From: Planctomycetaceae bacterium
GTDB lineage: Bacteria; Planctomycetota; Phycisphaerae; SM23-33
NCBI GenBank assembly: GCA_021371965.1
Contig: JAJFVE010000131.1
Coordinates: forward strand, 1 to 64,000
Length of the DNA: 64,000 nucleotides
Direction of reading: 5' to 3'
How positions within the stretch are numbered: position 1 is the stretch's first letter; every line of letters starts with the position of its first letter. Both the position numbers and the translations under genes were made by a program. Under the pieces are notes generated by a model. That model made no database searches. It was not told where the DNA came from and saw only the letters and a program-made list of their open reading frames with translations. Below, piece after piece: positions 1 through 8,403 of this stretch.

Positions 1-666
1 GTTCGCCCCGGGCAGCGGGAGCATGCGGCTGGTGGACAGGCCCGTCGCGACGACGACGGCCTTGAAGCCGTCCTTCATCAACTGCGCGATGGTCTTGTCC
101 TTGCCGATGGTGCAATTCTTGACCACTTCTACGCCGTGGGCACAGATCCAGTCAATGTCCTGCTGGAGCACGTCGCGCGGGAGGCGATACTTTGGAATCG
201 CCGAGACGGGAATCCCGCCGGCGACAGGCTGCTTCTCGAACACTGTCGGGCGATAGCCAAGTTTGGCCAGGTCCAGCGCCGCGGCCATTCCGGCCGGCCC
301 GGCGCCGATGACGGCGATCTTGGCCTTGTCCTGCTTGACCTTGTGGACGCTCGCGCCGGCAGCGCCTTGTCGCTCGCTGACGAATCGCTTGACCTCGCGG
401 ATCGCCACCGGCTCGTCGACGTCGCTGCGGCGGCAGTTGCCTTCGCAGGGGTGATGGCAGATGCGCCCGCAGACGGAGGCGAAGGGCAGGGCCTCGCGGA
501 TGACGTCGATGGCCTCGTGCCAGCGGCCCATGGCGGCCAGTTCGATGTACGCCCGCACGTCGGCGTGCACGGGGCAGTTGTACCGGCAGGGCGCCCACTC
601 GCGGCGCATCAACTCACTGGCCGGCAAAGCGGCCACATCGGCGGATGTCAGATCACCATCTCGCAT
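1..666 (-). CDS. GltD-like FAD/NAD(P)H oxidoreductase, N-terminal part
   Basis: Reads leftward and leaves the window, so only the first 222 codons are seen. The start is the ATG complementary to 664-666. An N-terminal iron-sulfur domain is visible (CRYNC at residues 27-31, CGRIC at 66-70, CEGNC at 74-78), followed by a dinucleotide-binding turn GAGPAG at 121-126. This order (Fer4_20-type domain, then FAD fold) is that of the glutamate synthase small subunit and its relatives, which pass NAD(P)H electrons through FAD and 4Fe-4S clusters. The partner subunit is not visible, so a GltD role in glutamate synthesis is not proven; hydrogenase- or pyrimidine-reductase-linked relatives have the same layout. 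Family assignment is confident, exact substrate is not. Confidence 0.85.
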   Translation of the reverse strand, partial: MRDGDLTSADVAALPASELMRREWAPCRYNCPVHADVRAYIELAAMGRWHEAIDVIREALPFASVCGRICHHPCEGNCRRSDVDEPVAIREVKRFVSERQGAAGASVHKVKQDKAKIAVIGAGPAGMAAALDLAKLGYRPTVFEKQPVAGGIPVSAIPKYRLPRDVLQQDIDWICAHGVEVVKNCTIGKDKTIAQLMKDGFKAVVVATGLSTSRMLPLPGAN

Positions 667-777
667 GGAACGTCTCCAACTGCTGTGGAAAAGGCCAAAC
701 CTTAGGACCTCCATCGCGGCCTGTCAAGGGGGGCTTCTATAATACGAAATTATACAATAACGTTGGGATATGTGGTC

Positions 778-2976
778 TCAGGTCTTGGCGGCGGCGACAC
801 ATTCGCGAATGGCGTTGATGAGGTCCTCGCTGGGCCCGCCCTTGGTCAGGTAGGAATCCGCCCCGGCCTCGCGCATCTCCGCGGCGATGGTGGCGTCCTC
901 GTGCATAGACAGGCCGATGACCGCCACATGGGGCGACTGGCGGCGGATGATCCGCGTGGCTTCGATGCCGTTGAGGCCGGGCATGCTCACGTCCATGATG
1001 ATCACGTCCGGGTGCATGTCGCCGGCAAGGTCCACGGCCATCTGCCCGTCGCTGGCCTCGCCGATGACCTGGATGTCTTCCTCGCCCTCCAGCAGCGTCG
1101 CGAGGCCCTGTCGCATGATGGCGTGGTCGTCGGCCAGCAGCACGCGGATCTTGCCCGGCTTGGGCGGCGCCGAGGAGAGCACGCGTCGCAGCGAGCCGAT
1201 CCGCTCGTCGGGCGAGCCGACCATGCCGTCCACGCCGGCCACGCGGCGGTGCGGGTAGACCGCCCCGCGCAACGGCGCCGTCACGGCGACTCGGGTCCCG
1301 TCGCCGGGGTGGCTGGTCAGCTCCATGGCCCCGCCCAGGGCCTCGATGCGCTCGCGGATGCTGAAGATGCCAAAGCCCACGCTGTCGCCGTCTTCGCCTT
1401 CGCCGCTCTGGAGCGACTGGGGATCGAACCCGATCCCATGATCTTCCACCGCCAGCTCCACGCGGGCGTCGCGATTGATCGAAAGCTTCGCCGACGCCTC
1501 CTTGACGTGGGCGTGCTTGACGACGTTGAAGAGCAACTCGCGGGCCGACTGGAAGAGGAAGCCCCGAAGGTCCTCGTCCTCGGGTTGGGCCTGGGGGTCG
1601 GCCTCGACGTGGACGTCCAGGCCGTAACGCTCCTGCATCTGCTGGGCCAGCCATTCCAGGGCGGCCGGCAGACCCAGCTCGTGCAGGATCGGCGGGTACA
1701 GTTCCACCGCCAGCGTGCGCGAGGTCTCGATCGACTCGCGCAGAATATCGTGGACGCGCCCCAGCAGGTTTTGCTGGGTGGGGCTGGGGCGGCTGCGCAG
1801 CAGGTCCTCGACGCGCAGGCGACCGGCCACCAGCAACTGCTGAAGCTGCTCGTGCAGCACGTGGGCGACGCGCCGCCGCTCGTAATCCTCGGCGCGGGTG
1901 ATCTCGCTGGCCAGCGCCCGGAGCTGGCGGGCTCGCCAGTTCGCCACGGCCGTACGCTCGCTCACGCGCCGCTCGAGGTTTTCGTTTGCGGCCTCGAGCG
2001 TTTCCTGGAGGCGTTTGCGGTCGGTGATGTCTCGCGAGATCCCGCGATATCCCAGGTACTTGCCTTGAGCGTCAAAGAAGGCCGCGGCGCTGGTCTCCAG
2101 CACGACCCGATGCCCGTCTCGATGGATAACCTCGCTCTGGGCCTTGTCGACCTTGGCATGCGTCGCGCACAAGTGGGAAAACATGTCTTGCACCCGAGCC
2201 GCCTCCGGGGCCGCCATCAGGTCGTATATCCGCTTGGCGATGATCTCAGACGGCTCGTATCCCAGGAGGTTCTTTGCCGCCGGGCTTGCATAGGTGTATC
2301 GCCCCTGCAGATCGACCTCCCAGATCCAGTCGGGGCTGCTCTGGGCCAGCGAGGCAAACTTCTCCTGGCTGCTGCGCAGCGCCCCGATGGCCGCCTGGTG
2401 CTGGTCGGACATGACGGCATTCTTCAACGCCACAGCCGACAGCATGGCCAGGACCTTCAGCGCCCGCAGGTCCAGGCGGTTGAAGGGCCGGCAGTTGCGG
2501 GTATTGTGCAACTCAAGACAGCCCAGCAGATCGCCCGAAGAGCTTATCACCGGAACCGTGACAAAATTGTAGACCCCCAGCTGCGCACAGCGTTCCTTGT
2601 CGGCAAAAGGATCCTGCGCGACGACGTTGCAGATATAGGGCTTGAAAGTCTGCATCACGTGGCCGGGGACCCCGTGTCCGCGCTGGAATTTCAAATCGAT
2701 GGGCTCGAGGTGGCCGTTGCGATTGTACTCATTGAACACCAGTTCATCGCCGACCAGGCGCCCTGATGCCCCCGCGGTGGCCCCAACCAGCCGCATGGCT
2801 GCGCTTAGCAATTCCTTCAAGACCAGATCAGGATCAAGATCCCTATTCAAACTGCGCGCGGCGCGCAGCAGAATCCGCATCTGCACCATTTGCTGGCGAA
2901 GCCGCTTCTCCCGTGCCGTCTTTCCCGACCGGCAGCGATCCCCGGCGCCCGTATGAGAATGTTCAAAACGACCCAT
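778..2976 (-). CDS. soluble hybrid sensor histidine kinase: GAF-PAS-HisKA_3-HATPase-REC
   Basis: A 732-residue cytoplasmic signalling protein with no membrane segments. Order: GAF (~38-190), PAS (~205-325, ending in the usual DITDRK), a short coiled coil, a NarX/DegS-type dimerisation helix with the likely phospho-His in VAHVLHE (~360), an HATPase domain (~465-575, with GIGFD and GFGIFSIRERI) and a C-terminal receiver (~609-728; Asp662 in IIMDVSMPG, Lys712 in YLTKGG). The receiver resembles the NarL class but no helix-turn-helix follows, so output probably goes to another protein. An ATG lies 21 bases further upstream, but TATAAT at 3000-3005 is only two bases before it, so transcription would begin inside that codon region. 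The ATG at 2976 has a strong AGGAGG and is preferred. Confidence 0.85.
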   Translation of the reverse strand: MGRFEHSHTGAGDRCRSGKTAREKRLRQQMVQMRILLRAARSLNRDLDPDLVLKELLSAAMRLVGATAGASGRLVGDELVFNEYNRNGHLEPIDLKFQRGHGVPGHVMQTFKPYICNVVAQDPFADKERCAQLGVYNFVTVPVISSSGDLLGCLELHNTRNCRPFNRLDLRALKVLAMLSAVALKNAVMSDQHQAAIGALRSSQEKFASLAQSSPDWIWEVDLQGRYTYASPAAKNLLGYEPSEIIAKRIYDLMAAPEAARVQDMFSHLCATHAKVDKAQSEVIHRDGHRVVLETSAAAFFDAQGKYLGYRGISRDITDRKRLQETLEAANENLERRVSERTAVANWRARQLRALASEITRAEDYERRRVAHVLHEQLQQLLVAGRLRVEDLLRSRPSPTQQNLLGRVHDILRESIETSRTLAVELYPPILHELGLPAALEWLAQQMQERYGLDVHVEADPQAQPEDEDLRGFLFQSARELLFNVVKHAHVKEASAKLSINRDARVELAVEDHGIGFDPQSLQSGEGEDGDSVGFGIFSIRERIEALGGAMELTSHPGDGTRVAVTAPLRGAVYPHRRVAGVDGMVGSPDERIGSLRRVLSSAPPKPGKIRVLLADDHAIMRQGLATLLEGEEDIQVIGEASDGQMAVDLAGDMHPDVIIMDVSMPGLNGIEATRIIRRQSPHVAVIGLSMHEDATIAAEMREAGADSYLTKGGPSEDLINAIRECVAAAKT

Positions 2977-2999
2977 CCGCTCCTCCTGAGCCCCCATCC

Positions 3000-3005
3000 A
3001 TTATA
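3000..3005 (-). promoter_or_regulatory. -10 box of the hybrid kinase gene
   Basis: A perfect TATAAT on the minus strand. No good -35 is seen at 16-18 bp. The predicted transcription start (~2993) falls between the two candidate ATG codons and supports the start at 2976. Confidence 0.4.
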
Positions 3006-3086
3006 GGAAAGCATTCCCGAGGACTTGATTTTTCCTCCGCATGCTCTACCATGTTGTCCTCGACCTGCCCTCCCGGAGACCTTCCC

Positions 3087-3731
3087 ATGACGCTATCGCG
3101 AATGATCGTGTTGACCGGCCTTGCGGCAACGCTGGCGAGCGGCTGCACCTCCAACTCCGGCAGCGGCGACATCGCCAAGAATGCCGCCGACCAACTCGTG
3201 CTGTCCTATGCCGTGGACCGTGCTGCCGATAAGTTCAAGGTCGAGGCCCTCAAGGGCAAGAAGATCTTCCTGAACTGCACGTACCTGCGCACCGGCAACG
3301 CCGAGTACATCCAGTTGGCGTTTCGCAACTCCATCGCGATGCAGGGCGGCGTGCTGGTGGCCAAGGAAGAAGACGCCGACTATACGGTCGAGATGGCCAG
3401 CGGCGCCGGCGGCGTCGAGCAGCACACGCGCCTGCTCGGAGCCCCGTCGCTGAACGTGCCCGGCACGAGCGTCGCGACGCCCGAGATGGCCGTGTTCAAG
3501 AACGTCAACCAGTCGGCCATCCTCAAACTGCTCGTGCTGGTGCACCAGAAAGGCAAGTTCGTCGCCTCCGTGAACTACTACGCCAACGCCCTCCGCGGCG
3601 AAAAGAACGTGCTCGTCTGGTCGTTCAAGTCCGGCGAGGAAATCAAGCAAGGCCAGGAACGGATCGACCGCAAGACCCTCGAGTCCGGCGCGGCCGACGC
3701 GGCGACTACAAAACCTGGAAAGAAAAGTTAG
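3087..3731 (+). CDS. hypothetical lipoprotein
   Basis: A 214-residue protein beginning MTLSRMIVLTG with a hydrophobic segment and the lipobox LASGC (Cys about residue 20), so it is probably lipidated and held in a membrane. The mature part is soluble, mixed alpha/beta, and ends in a lysine-rich tail. An open frame extends upstream to 2766 but lies over the divergent kinase gene; the ATG at 3087 begins the signal peptide and is chosen for that reason. No enzyme motif is recognised. It stands alone between the divergent kinase gene and the potassium importer. Function unknown. Confidence 0.7.
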   Translation: MTLSRMIVLTGLAATLASGCTSNSGSGDIAKNAADQLVLSYAVDRAADKFKVEALKGKKIFLNCTYLRTGNAEYIQLAFRNSIAMQGGVLVAKEEDADYTVEMASGAGGVEQHTRLLGAPSLNVPGTSVATPEMAVFKNVNQSAILKLLVLVHQKGKFVASVNYYANALRGEKNVLVWSFKSGEEIKQGQERIDRKTLESGAADAATTKPGKKS

Positions 3732-4142
3732 CGCCCCAACGATATGCGCATCCAGTTCGGATGCGTCCCTTCCGGGACGCAAAACAAGCGGTTCCCGGTA
3801 TTCCCGAAAGAACCCCGAAAAAAAAGGCGGGCCTGTCGCGGGGGGGGACGACAAGCACCGCCACTGCTTCGGACCGGCCGGGGGAGGACCGATCCGAAAA
3901 CGGGGTCGATCATTATGAGCCGCCAAGCCAAGTACTCAAGCCTGCAACTCGGGCGCTTATGGTAACAGCCAACTGCGATGATGCAAGAACTTTTGTAGGG
4001 GAATGACCTGAAAAAAATGGCATAGACATCTTAACAATCGGTGATTCTAAGGCTTACACATCCCATATTTTTCTCGATCCGGCGGTAAAACCTCAAGTTG
4101 CTTGCATTGTCGCATGATTCGTGACATCATAACGGCCCTATT
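3732..4142 (+). other. 410-bp leader/intergenic region before the potassium importer
   Basis: No gene seen. It begins with two partly exclusive hairpins: CGCATCC 3747-3753 with GGATGCG 3759-3765, and GCGTCCC 3763-3769 with GGGACGC 3774-3780, which share bases 3763-3765. Neither is followed by a T tract. A weaker stem, TTCGGA/TCCGAA, lies around 3868-3899. I looked for the ydaO c-di-AMP riboswitch, known upstream of KimA-type genes, and could not match its conserved core. The last ~150 bases are AT-richer and probably hold the promoter. Confidence 0.4.
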
Positions 4143-6197
4143 ATGCCGGGGCACAGCCCCAAGGCGGCAGCGGCAGTGCCACAGGATGACAACAAGAGCC
4201 TGTTTTCGCGAGCCAGAACGCTGGTCGTCGGCGGAGCGCACAGCCTTTCCGACAAGTCTATTTTCCATCGCCTGACACTGGTGGCTTTCTTTGCCTGGGT
4301 CGGCCTGGGCGCCGACGGGCTGTCTTCAACGAGTTATGGTCCCGCCGAGGCGCACCTGGCGTTGGAGGGGCATATCTACCTGGGCATCTTCGTGGCGATA
4401 GGAACGGCGATTACCGTCTTCGTCATCAGCGCCAGTTATTCGCAGATCATCGACCAGTTTCCCAGCGGCGGCGGCGGATACGTCGTCGCCAGCAAGTTGT
4501 TGACGCCGGAGCTTGGCATGGTCAGCGGCTGCGCGCTGCTGATCGACTACGTGCTGACGATCTCCGTCTCGATCGCCGCCGGCAGCGACGCGATCTTCAG
4601 TTCGCTGCCCAAGGAGTGGTTGCCTTACGCGGGTCCGTACAAGCTGGCCTTTGCGGGCGTGGGCGTCGTGGGCCTGACGGTGCTCAATCTTCGCGGCGTG
4701 CGGGAATCGGTCATGCCTCTGGTTCCCGTCTTCCTGATCTTCCTGCTGACGCACGCGGCGGCGATCGTCTACGGCGTGGTCGATAACGTGGGGCGGATCC
4801 CGGAGGTGGTGGGCGCCGCTCGCGTCGACGTGCATGACGCGGTGACGGAACTGGGCCTCTTCGGAACGATCCTGATCGTGCTGCGGGCGTACGGCATGGG
4901 GGCCGGAACGTTCACGGGCATCGAGGCCGTCAGTAACGCCATGCCGCTGCTGCGCGAGCCGCGCGTCAAGACCGCACGCCGCACGATGCGATACATGGCC
5001 TGGTCGCTGGCGCTGACGGCCGTGGGTCTGATGGTCGGTTACATCCTCTACAACCTCGGCAGGCCCCCGGCTGAGAAGACCGTCAACGCCATGCTGCTGG
5101 AGACGATGACCTCGCAGTGGGCGCAGCCGTGGGCGGGACTGTTCGTGCTGGTGACGCTGCTGAGCGAGTCGGCCATTCTGTTCGTGGCGGCCCAGACGGG
5201 CTTTTTGGGCGGCCCGAGGGTTCTGGCGAACATGTCGAGCGACCGCTGGTTCCCGACCAAGTTCACCATGCTCAGCGACCGCCTGGTGACGCAGAACGGC
5301 ATCTTGCTGATGGGGGCGGCGGCCCTGGCGGTAATGCTCGGCACCGGCGGCGAGGTGCATCTGCTGGTGATTCTCTACAGCATCAACGTGTTCATCACGT
5401 TTTGCCTGTCGCAGTTGGGGATGGTGCGGCACTGGTGGCAGGAGCGCAAGGCCAAGGGCAGATGGCGGCGCGGTTTCGCCATCAACGGGATGGGCCTGGT
5501 GCTGTGCGTCTTCATCCTGGTGTCCCTGACGGTGCTCAAGTTTGAACAGGGTGGCTGGGTGACGCTGCTGATCACCGGGTCGCTGGTGGCCATCGCGTGG
5601 TACATCCACCGCCAGTACCAGACGGACCGGGCGCTGCTCAAACGCCTGGACAGCCTGGTGCCCACCGCGGCGATGATGGCCAGAGCGCCTGTCCCGCCCA
5701 ACGCGCCGCAGTTCGACCCCCAGGCCAAGACGGCGGTGCTGCTGGTCAGCGGGTTCAACGGGGTGGGCCTGCACTCGCTGCTCAACGTGGTGCGCCTCTT
5801 CGGCGAGAGCTTCCAGAACTTCGCGTTCGTCAACGTGGGGGTGATCGACGCGGGCAACTTCAAAGGCGTCGAGGAAGTCGAAAACCTCAACGCGTTCATC
5901 AGGAGCGAGATCGACCGCTACGTCGGCTACGTGCAGGCCCAGGGCCACTACGCCGAGGGCTTCTGCCGCGTCGGGGTCGACATCGTCGAGCAGACGATGC
6001 AGATCGTGCCCGAGGTGCTCCAGCGATTCCCGCGGGCGGTCTTCTTCGGCGGGCAACTGGTCTTTGCCAAAGACTCCCTGCTGACGCGCCTGCTGCACAA
6101 CAACATCGTCTTCGCCATTCAGCGCCGCTGTTATCAGCAGGGCATTCCGTTCGTCGTGCTGCCCATCCGCGTCGACGAGCCCGCGCGAATGTCGTGA
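4143..6197 (+). CDS. KimA-like APC-superfamily potassium importer
   Basis: A 684-residue membrane protein with about twelve hydrophobic segments (residues ~40-480), followed by a ~190-residue cytoplasmic domain. The first segments contain the family hallmarks GLGADGLSSTSYGPAE and FPSGGGGYVVASKLL, and the central GTFTGIEAVSNAMP. This arrangement matches the KimA (YdaO) potassium importers, which in Firmicutes are controlled by c-di-AMP binding to the C-terminal domain. The ATG at 4143 gives a short polar N-terminus; no strong Shine-Dalgarno is seen. Ion specificity is inferred from the family; an amino-acid permease is the alternative but the soluble tail argues against it. The ABC exporter gene follows on the same strand after 90 bp. 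Confidence 0.8.
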   Translation: MPGHSPKAAAAVPQDDNKSLFSRARTLVVGGAHSLSDKSIFHRLTLVAFFAWVGLGADGLSSTSYGPAEAHLALEGHIYLGIFVAIGTAITVFVISASYSQIIDQFPSGGGGYVVASKLLTPELGMVSGCALLIDYVLTISVSIAAGSDAIFSSLPKEWLPYAGPYKLAFAGVGVVGLTVLNLRGVRESVMPLVPVFLIFLLTHAAAIVYGVVDNVGRIPEVVGAARVDVHDAVTELGLFGTILIVLRAYGMGAGTFTGIEAVSNAMPLLREPRVKTARRTMRYMAWSLALTAVGLMVGYILYNLGRPPAEKTVNAMLLETMTSQWAQPWAGLFVLVTLLSESAILFVAAQTGFLGGPRVLANMSSDRWFPTKFTMLSDRLVTQNGILLMGAAALAVMLGTGGEVHLLVILYSINVFITFCLSQLGMVRHWWQERKAKGRWRRGFAINGMGLVLCVFILVSLTVLKFEQGGWVTLLITGSLVAIAWYIHRQYQTDRALLKRLDSLVPTAAMMARAPVPPNAPQFDPQAKTAVLLVSGFNGVGLHSLLNVVRLFGESFQNFAFVNVGVIDAGNFKGVEEVENLNAFIRSEIDRYVGYVQAQGHYAEGFCRVGVDIVEQTMQIVPEVLQRFPRAVFFGGQLVFAKDSLLTRLLHNNIVFAIQRRCYQQGIPFVVLPIRVDEPARMS

Positions 6198-6287
6198 GTG
6201 GGACGCCATCGACATGGCCCGTCGGCGATTGTTCTTCCATTGCCGCCGGGGGGTGTTACAATTCCCGCCTTTGTCCGGCGAAAGACC

Positions 6288-8099
6288 ATGGGCAAGGAAC
6301 TGCGTGAACCTTCTCTTGAGGTAAAGAAATACTCCCTGCGCGAGATTGCGCATCGGATGTGGCCGCTGGTTCGTCCGCATCGCTGGCGGCTGCTCTTTGC
6401 CAGCAGCGTCATCACCGCCTGTGCCGTGGCGGTGGCGGCCGGTCCGATCTTCACCAAGTACGTCATCGACGTGGCCATTCCGCAAAAGAGCCTGGCCTTG
6501 GCGGCCGGGGCGATGGCGCTGTTCCTGGTGATGCAGTTGTCTCGCAACGGCCTGTGGTACATTTCTCAGAAGATCATCATCCGCGACCAGGAGGCGGTGG
6601 TTTTCAAGCTGCGGTCGATAAGTTTCCGGCACATTCAGAGGCTGTGCCTTCGGTTTCACGGCCGCTTTCCGTCGGGCTTCCTGCACGACCGGGTGTTCGT
6701 GCAGTGCATCGTGCGCATCGGGGTGATGGTCTCGTTCATCTTTTCGAACATGGCCATTCACATCACCTCCCTGGTGATCGCCCTGGCGATGTGCGCGTGG
6801 CTGAGCATTCCGATGACGGGGGTGATCCTGCTGGGGACGGCGGCGTACGTGATAGTGGCCAAGGCCATGGGCCCGCGCCTGCGGGAGCAGACCATCGAGT
6901 GCAACGACGCCCACAACTACGTCTGCGGGTACATCCTGGACAAGCTTCAGGGCAACAAGACCATCCAGGCCCACGCCCTGGAAGACCGCATCGACATGGA
7001 TTTCGACCGCCAGATCTGGTCGGTGCAGGAGAAGTTCATCCGCGCCCGCGTCGAGCAGACGCGCCTGGGGCTGATGTCGTCGTCGCTGAGTTTCACGATC
7101 ACCGCGGCCATCCACGTCCTGGGCGCCTACTACGTCTTCCAGTGGGGCATGACCACCGGGACGCTCGTGGCGTTCATCACCTACCAGGCCATCTTCGTCA
7201 ACGTGATCACGTCGCTGACGGACGTGTATGGGCAGATCGTTTCCGCCCGCACCGGGTTCGACCAGCTCTTCAGCGTGCTCGACACGCAGTCCAGCGTCCG
7301 CGACCGTCCGACGTGCGTCCTGCCCCCACGACTGACGGGGCGGACCGAGTTCGACGACGTCATGTTCGCCTACCAGGACAAGCCGGTGCTGTCGGGCGTG
7401 AGTTTCTGCGTCCAGCCCGGCCAGACTGTCGCCCTCGTCGGGCGCAGCGGCGCCGGAAAGAGCACCATCACCAACCTGTTGCTGCGGTTCTACGATCCCA
7501 ACGTCGGCCGCATCGCCATCGACGGCCAGGACATCAAAGGGTTCTCTCTGCGGCAGTATCGCTCGCGATTCGGCGTGGTGTTGCAGGAGCCGTTCCTGTT
7601 CGACGCCACGATCGAGGACAACCTCAAGTGCGTGCGGCCTCAGGCCGCGCAGGCGGATGTGCGCCGCGCGTTGGAGATGGCCTGCGCGATGGAGTTTGTG
7701 GAGCAACTGCCGGGGGGTCTGGCCTACCGCGTGGGGGAGCGGGGCGGCGCGCTGTCGGGCGGGCAGCGCCAGCGACTGGCCATCGCCCGCACGCTGCTGC
7801 TCAACCCGGATCTGCTGATCCTCGACGAGGCCACCAGCGCCCTGGACAATGAGTCCGAGGCCCTCGTGCAGAAGGCCCTGCAGGCGGTTTTCCAGAACCG
7901 GACCACGTTCGTCATCGCCCACCGTCTCTCGACCATCCGTTCGGCCGATCGCATCCTGGTCTTCGACGCGGGGCGTCTGGTGGAGGACGGCAACTACAAG
8001 GGCCTGATGGCCTGCCGCGGGCTCTTTCATCATCTGCACACCGTGGCGACCTCCACCAGCGGGCGGCAGTTCAAGATTGAAGAGGCCGGTTTCGCGTAG
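6288..8099 (+). CDS. MsbA-like ABC exporter, fused membrane and ATPase domains
   Basis: A 603-residue half-transporter that should work as a homodimer in the inner membrane. Six hydrophobic segments lie in residues ~20-310. The ATPase domain has Walker A GRSGAGKST (~384-392), Q-loop VVLQEPFLFD, signature LSGGQRQRLAIAR (~488), Walker B LLILDEATSALD (~507) and H-loop IAHRLSTI (~543), so it appears active. The frame is open upstream to 6198, but the ATG at 6288 is the first with a plausible ribosome site (GGCGAAAG) and gives the usual length. Relatives export lipid A precursors, lipids or drugs; the substrate cannot be read from sequence. Confidence 0.85.
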   Translation: MGKELREPSLEVKKYSLREIAHRMWPLVRPHRWRLLFASSVITACAVAVAAGPIFTKYVIDVAIPQKSLALAAGAMALFLVMQLSRNGLWYISQKIIIRDQEAVVFKLRSISFRHIQRLCLRFHGRFPSGFLHDRVFVQCIVRIGVMVSFIFSNMAIHITSLVIALAMCAWLSIPMTGVILLGTAAYVIVAKAMGPRLREQTIECNDAHNYVCGYILDKLQGNKTIQAHALEDRIDMDFDRQIWSVQEKFIRARVEQTRLGLMSSSLSFTITAAIHVLGAYYVFQWGMTTGTLVAFITYQAIFVNVITSLTDVYGQIVSARTGFDQLFSVLDTQSSVRDRPTCVLPPRLTGRTEFDDVMFAYQDKPVLSGVSFCVQPGQTVALVGRSGAGKSTITNLLLRFYDPNVGRIAIDGQDIKGFSLRQYRSRFGVVLQEPFLFDATIEDNLKCVRPQAAQADVRRALEMACAMEFVEQLPGGLAYRVGERGGALSGGQRQRLAIARTLLLNPDLLILDEATSALDNESEALVQKALQAVFQNRTTFVIAHRLSTIRSADRILVFDAGRLVEDGNYKGLMACRGLFHHLHTVATSTSGRQFKIEEAGFA

Positions 8100-8403
8100 G
8101 AGAGGGGAGAAGTATCCCCTGGGGGACAGTCGCGGCGGAGGCCGCCAGGTATCTATTAACGCCGCTTTGCAGGCGTTGATGAATACTTGGCCCGGATACC
8201 ACGCCGCCACGACTTGCCCCCGCAGGACTGAACTATTACGGGGAGAGCGAAAAAATGTTGACGGATTTTACTTGAATGCCGAACATGCGGCGATTATAGC
8301 CGTAGCATAGAACGTGAGGCTCAGGTCCCCCCCCGCCTGAGACTCCGGGGCGGGTCCGGCTTGCCGGGCCCGCCCGCTTTTTTAGGCTCTGGTCCTGATA
8401 ACA
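8100..8403. other. 300-bp region between convergent genes, several hairpins
   Basis: No gene seen. It contains small perfect stems: AGGGGA/TCCCCT (8103-8120) just after the ABC exporter stop, AACGCC/GGCGTT (8158-8177), and the strong terminator described at 8347. A GCTCAGG/CCTGAG stem around a C8 run (~8318-8342) could terminate the opposite-strand regulator gene. Confidence 0.5.
8347..8383 (+). terminator. intrinsic terminator
   Basis: A GC-rich hairpin (GGGGCGGGTCCGGC, short loop, CCGGGCCCGCCCGC) followed by six T residues at 8378-8383. It reads as a plus-strand terminator, about 250 bp beyond the ABC exporter. Confidence 0.7.

Noticed and set aside
763..2766. Plus-strand frame of 667 codons opposite the hybrid kinase
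   Set aside because: The opposite strand encodes GAF, PAS, kinase and receiver domains; this frame shows no motif.
3732..4142. Possible ydaO c-di-AMP riboswitch before the KimA-like gene
   Set aside because: Expected from gene context, but the conserved core sequences could not be matched by eye.
4326..8210. Minus-strand open frame of 1294 codons opposite the potassium importer and ABC exporter
   Set aside because: It spans two well-supported genes on the other strand, is full of Arg/His/Gln/Asp, and has no domain. It is a GC-rich shadow.
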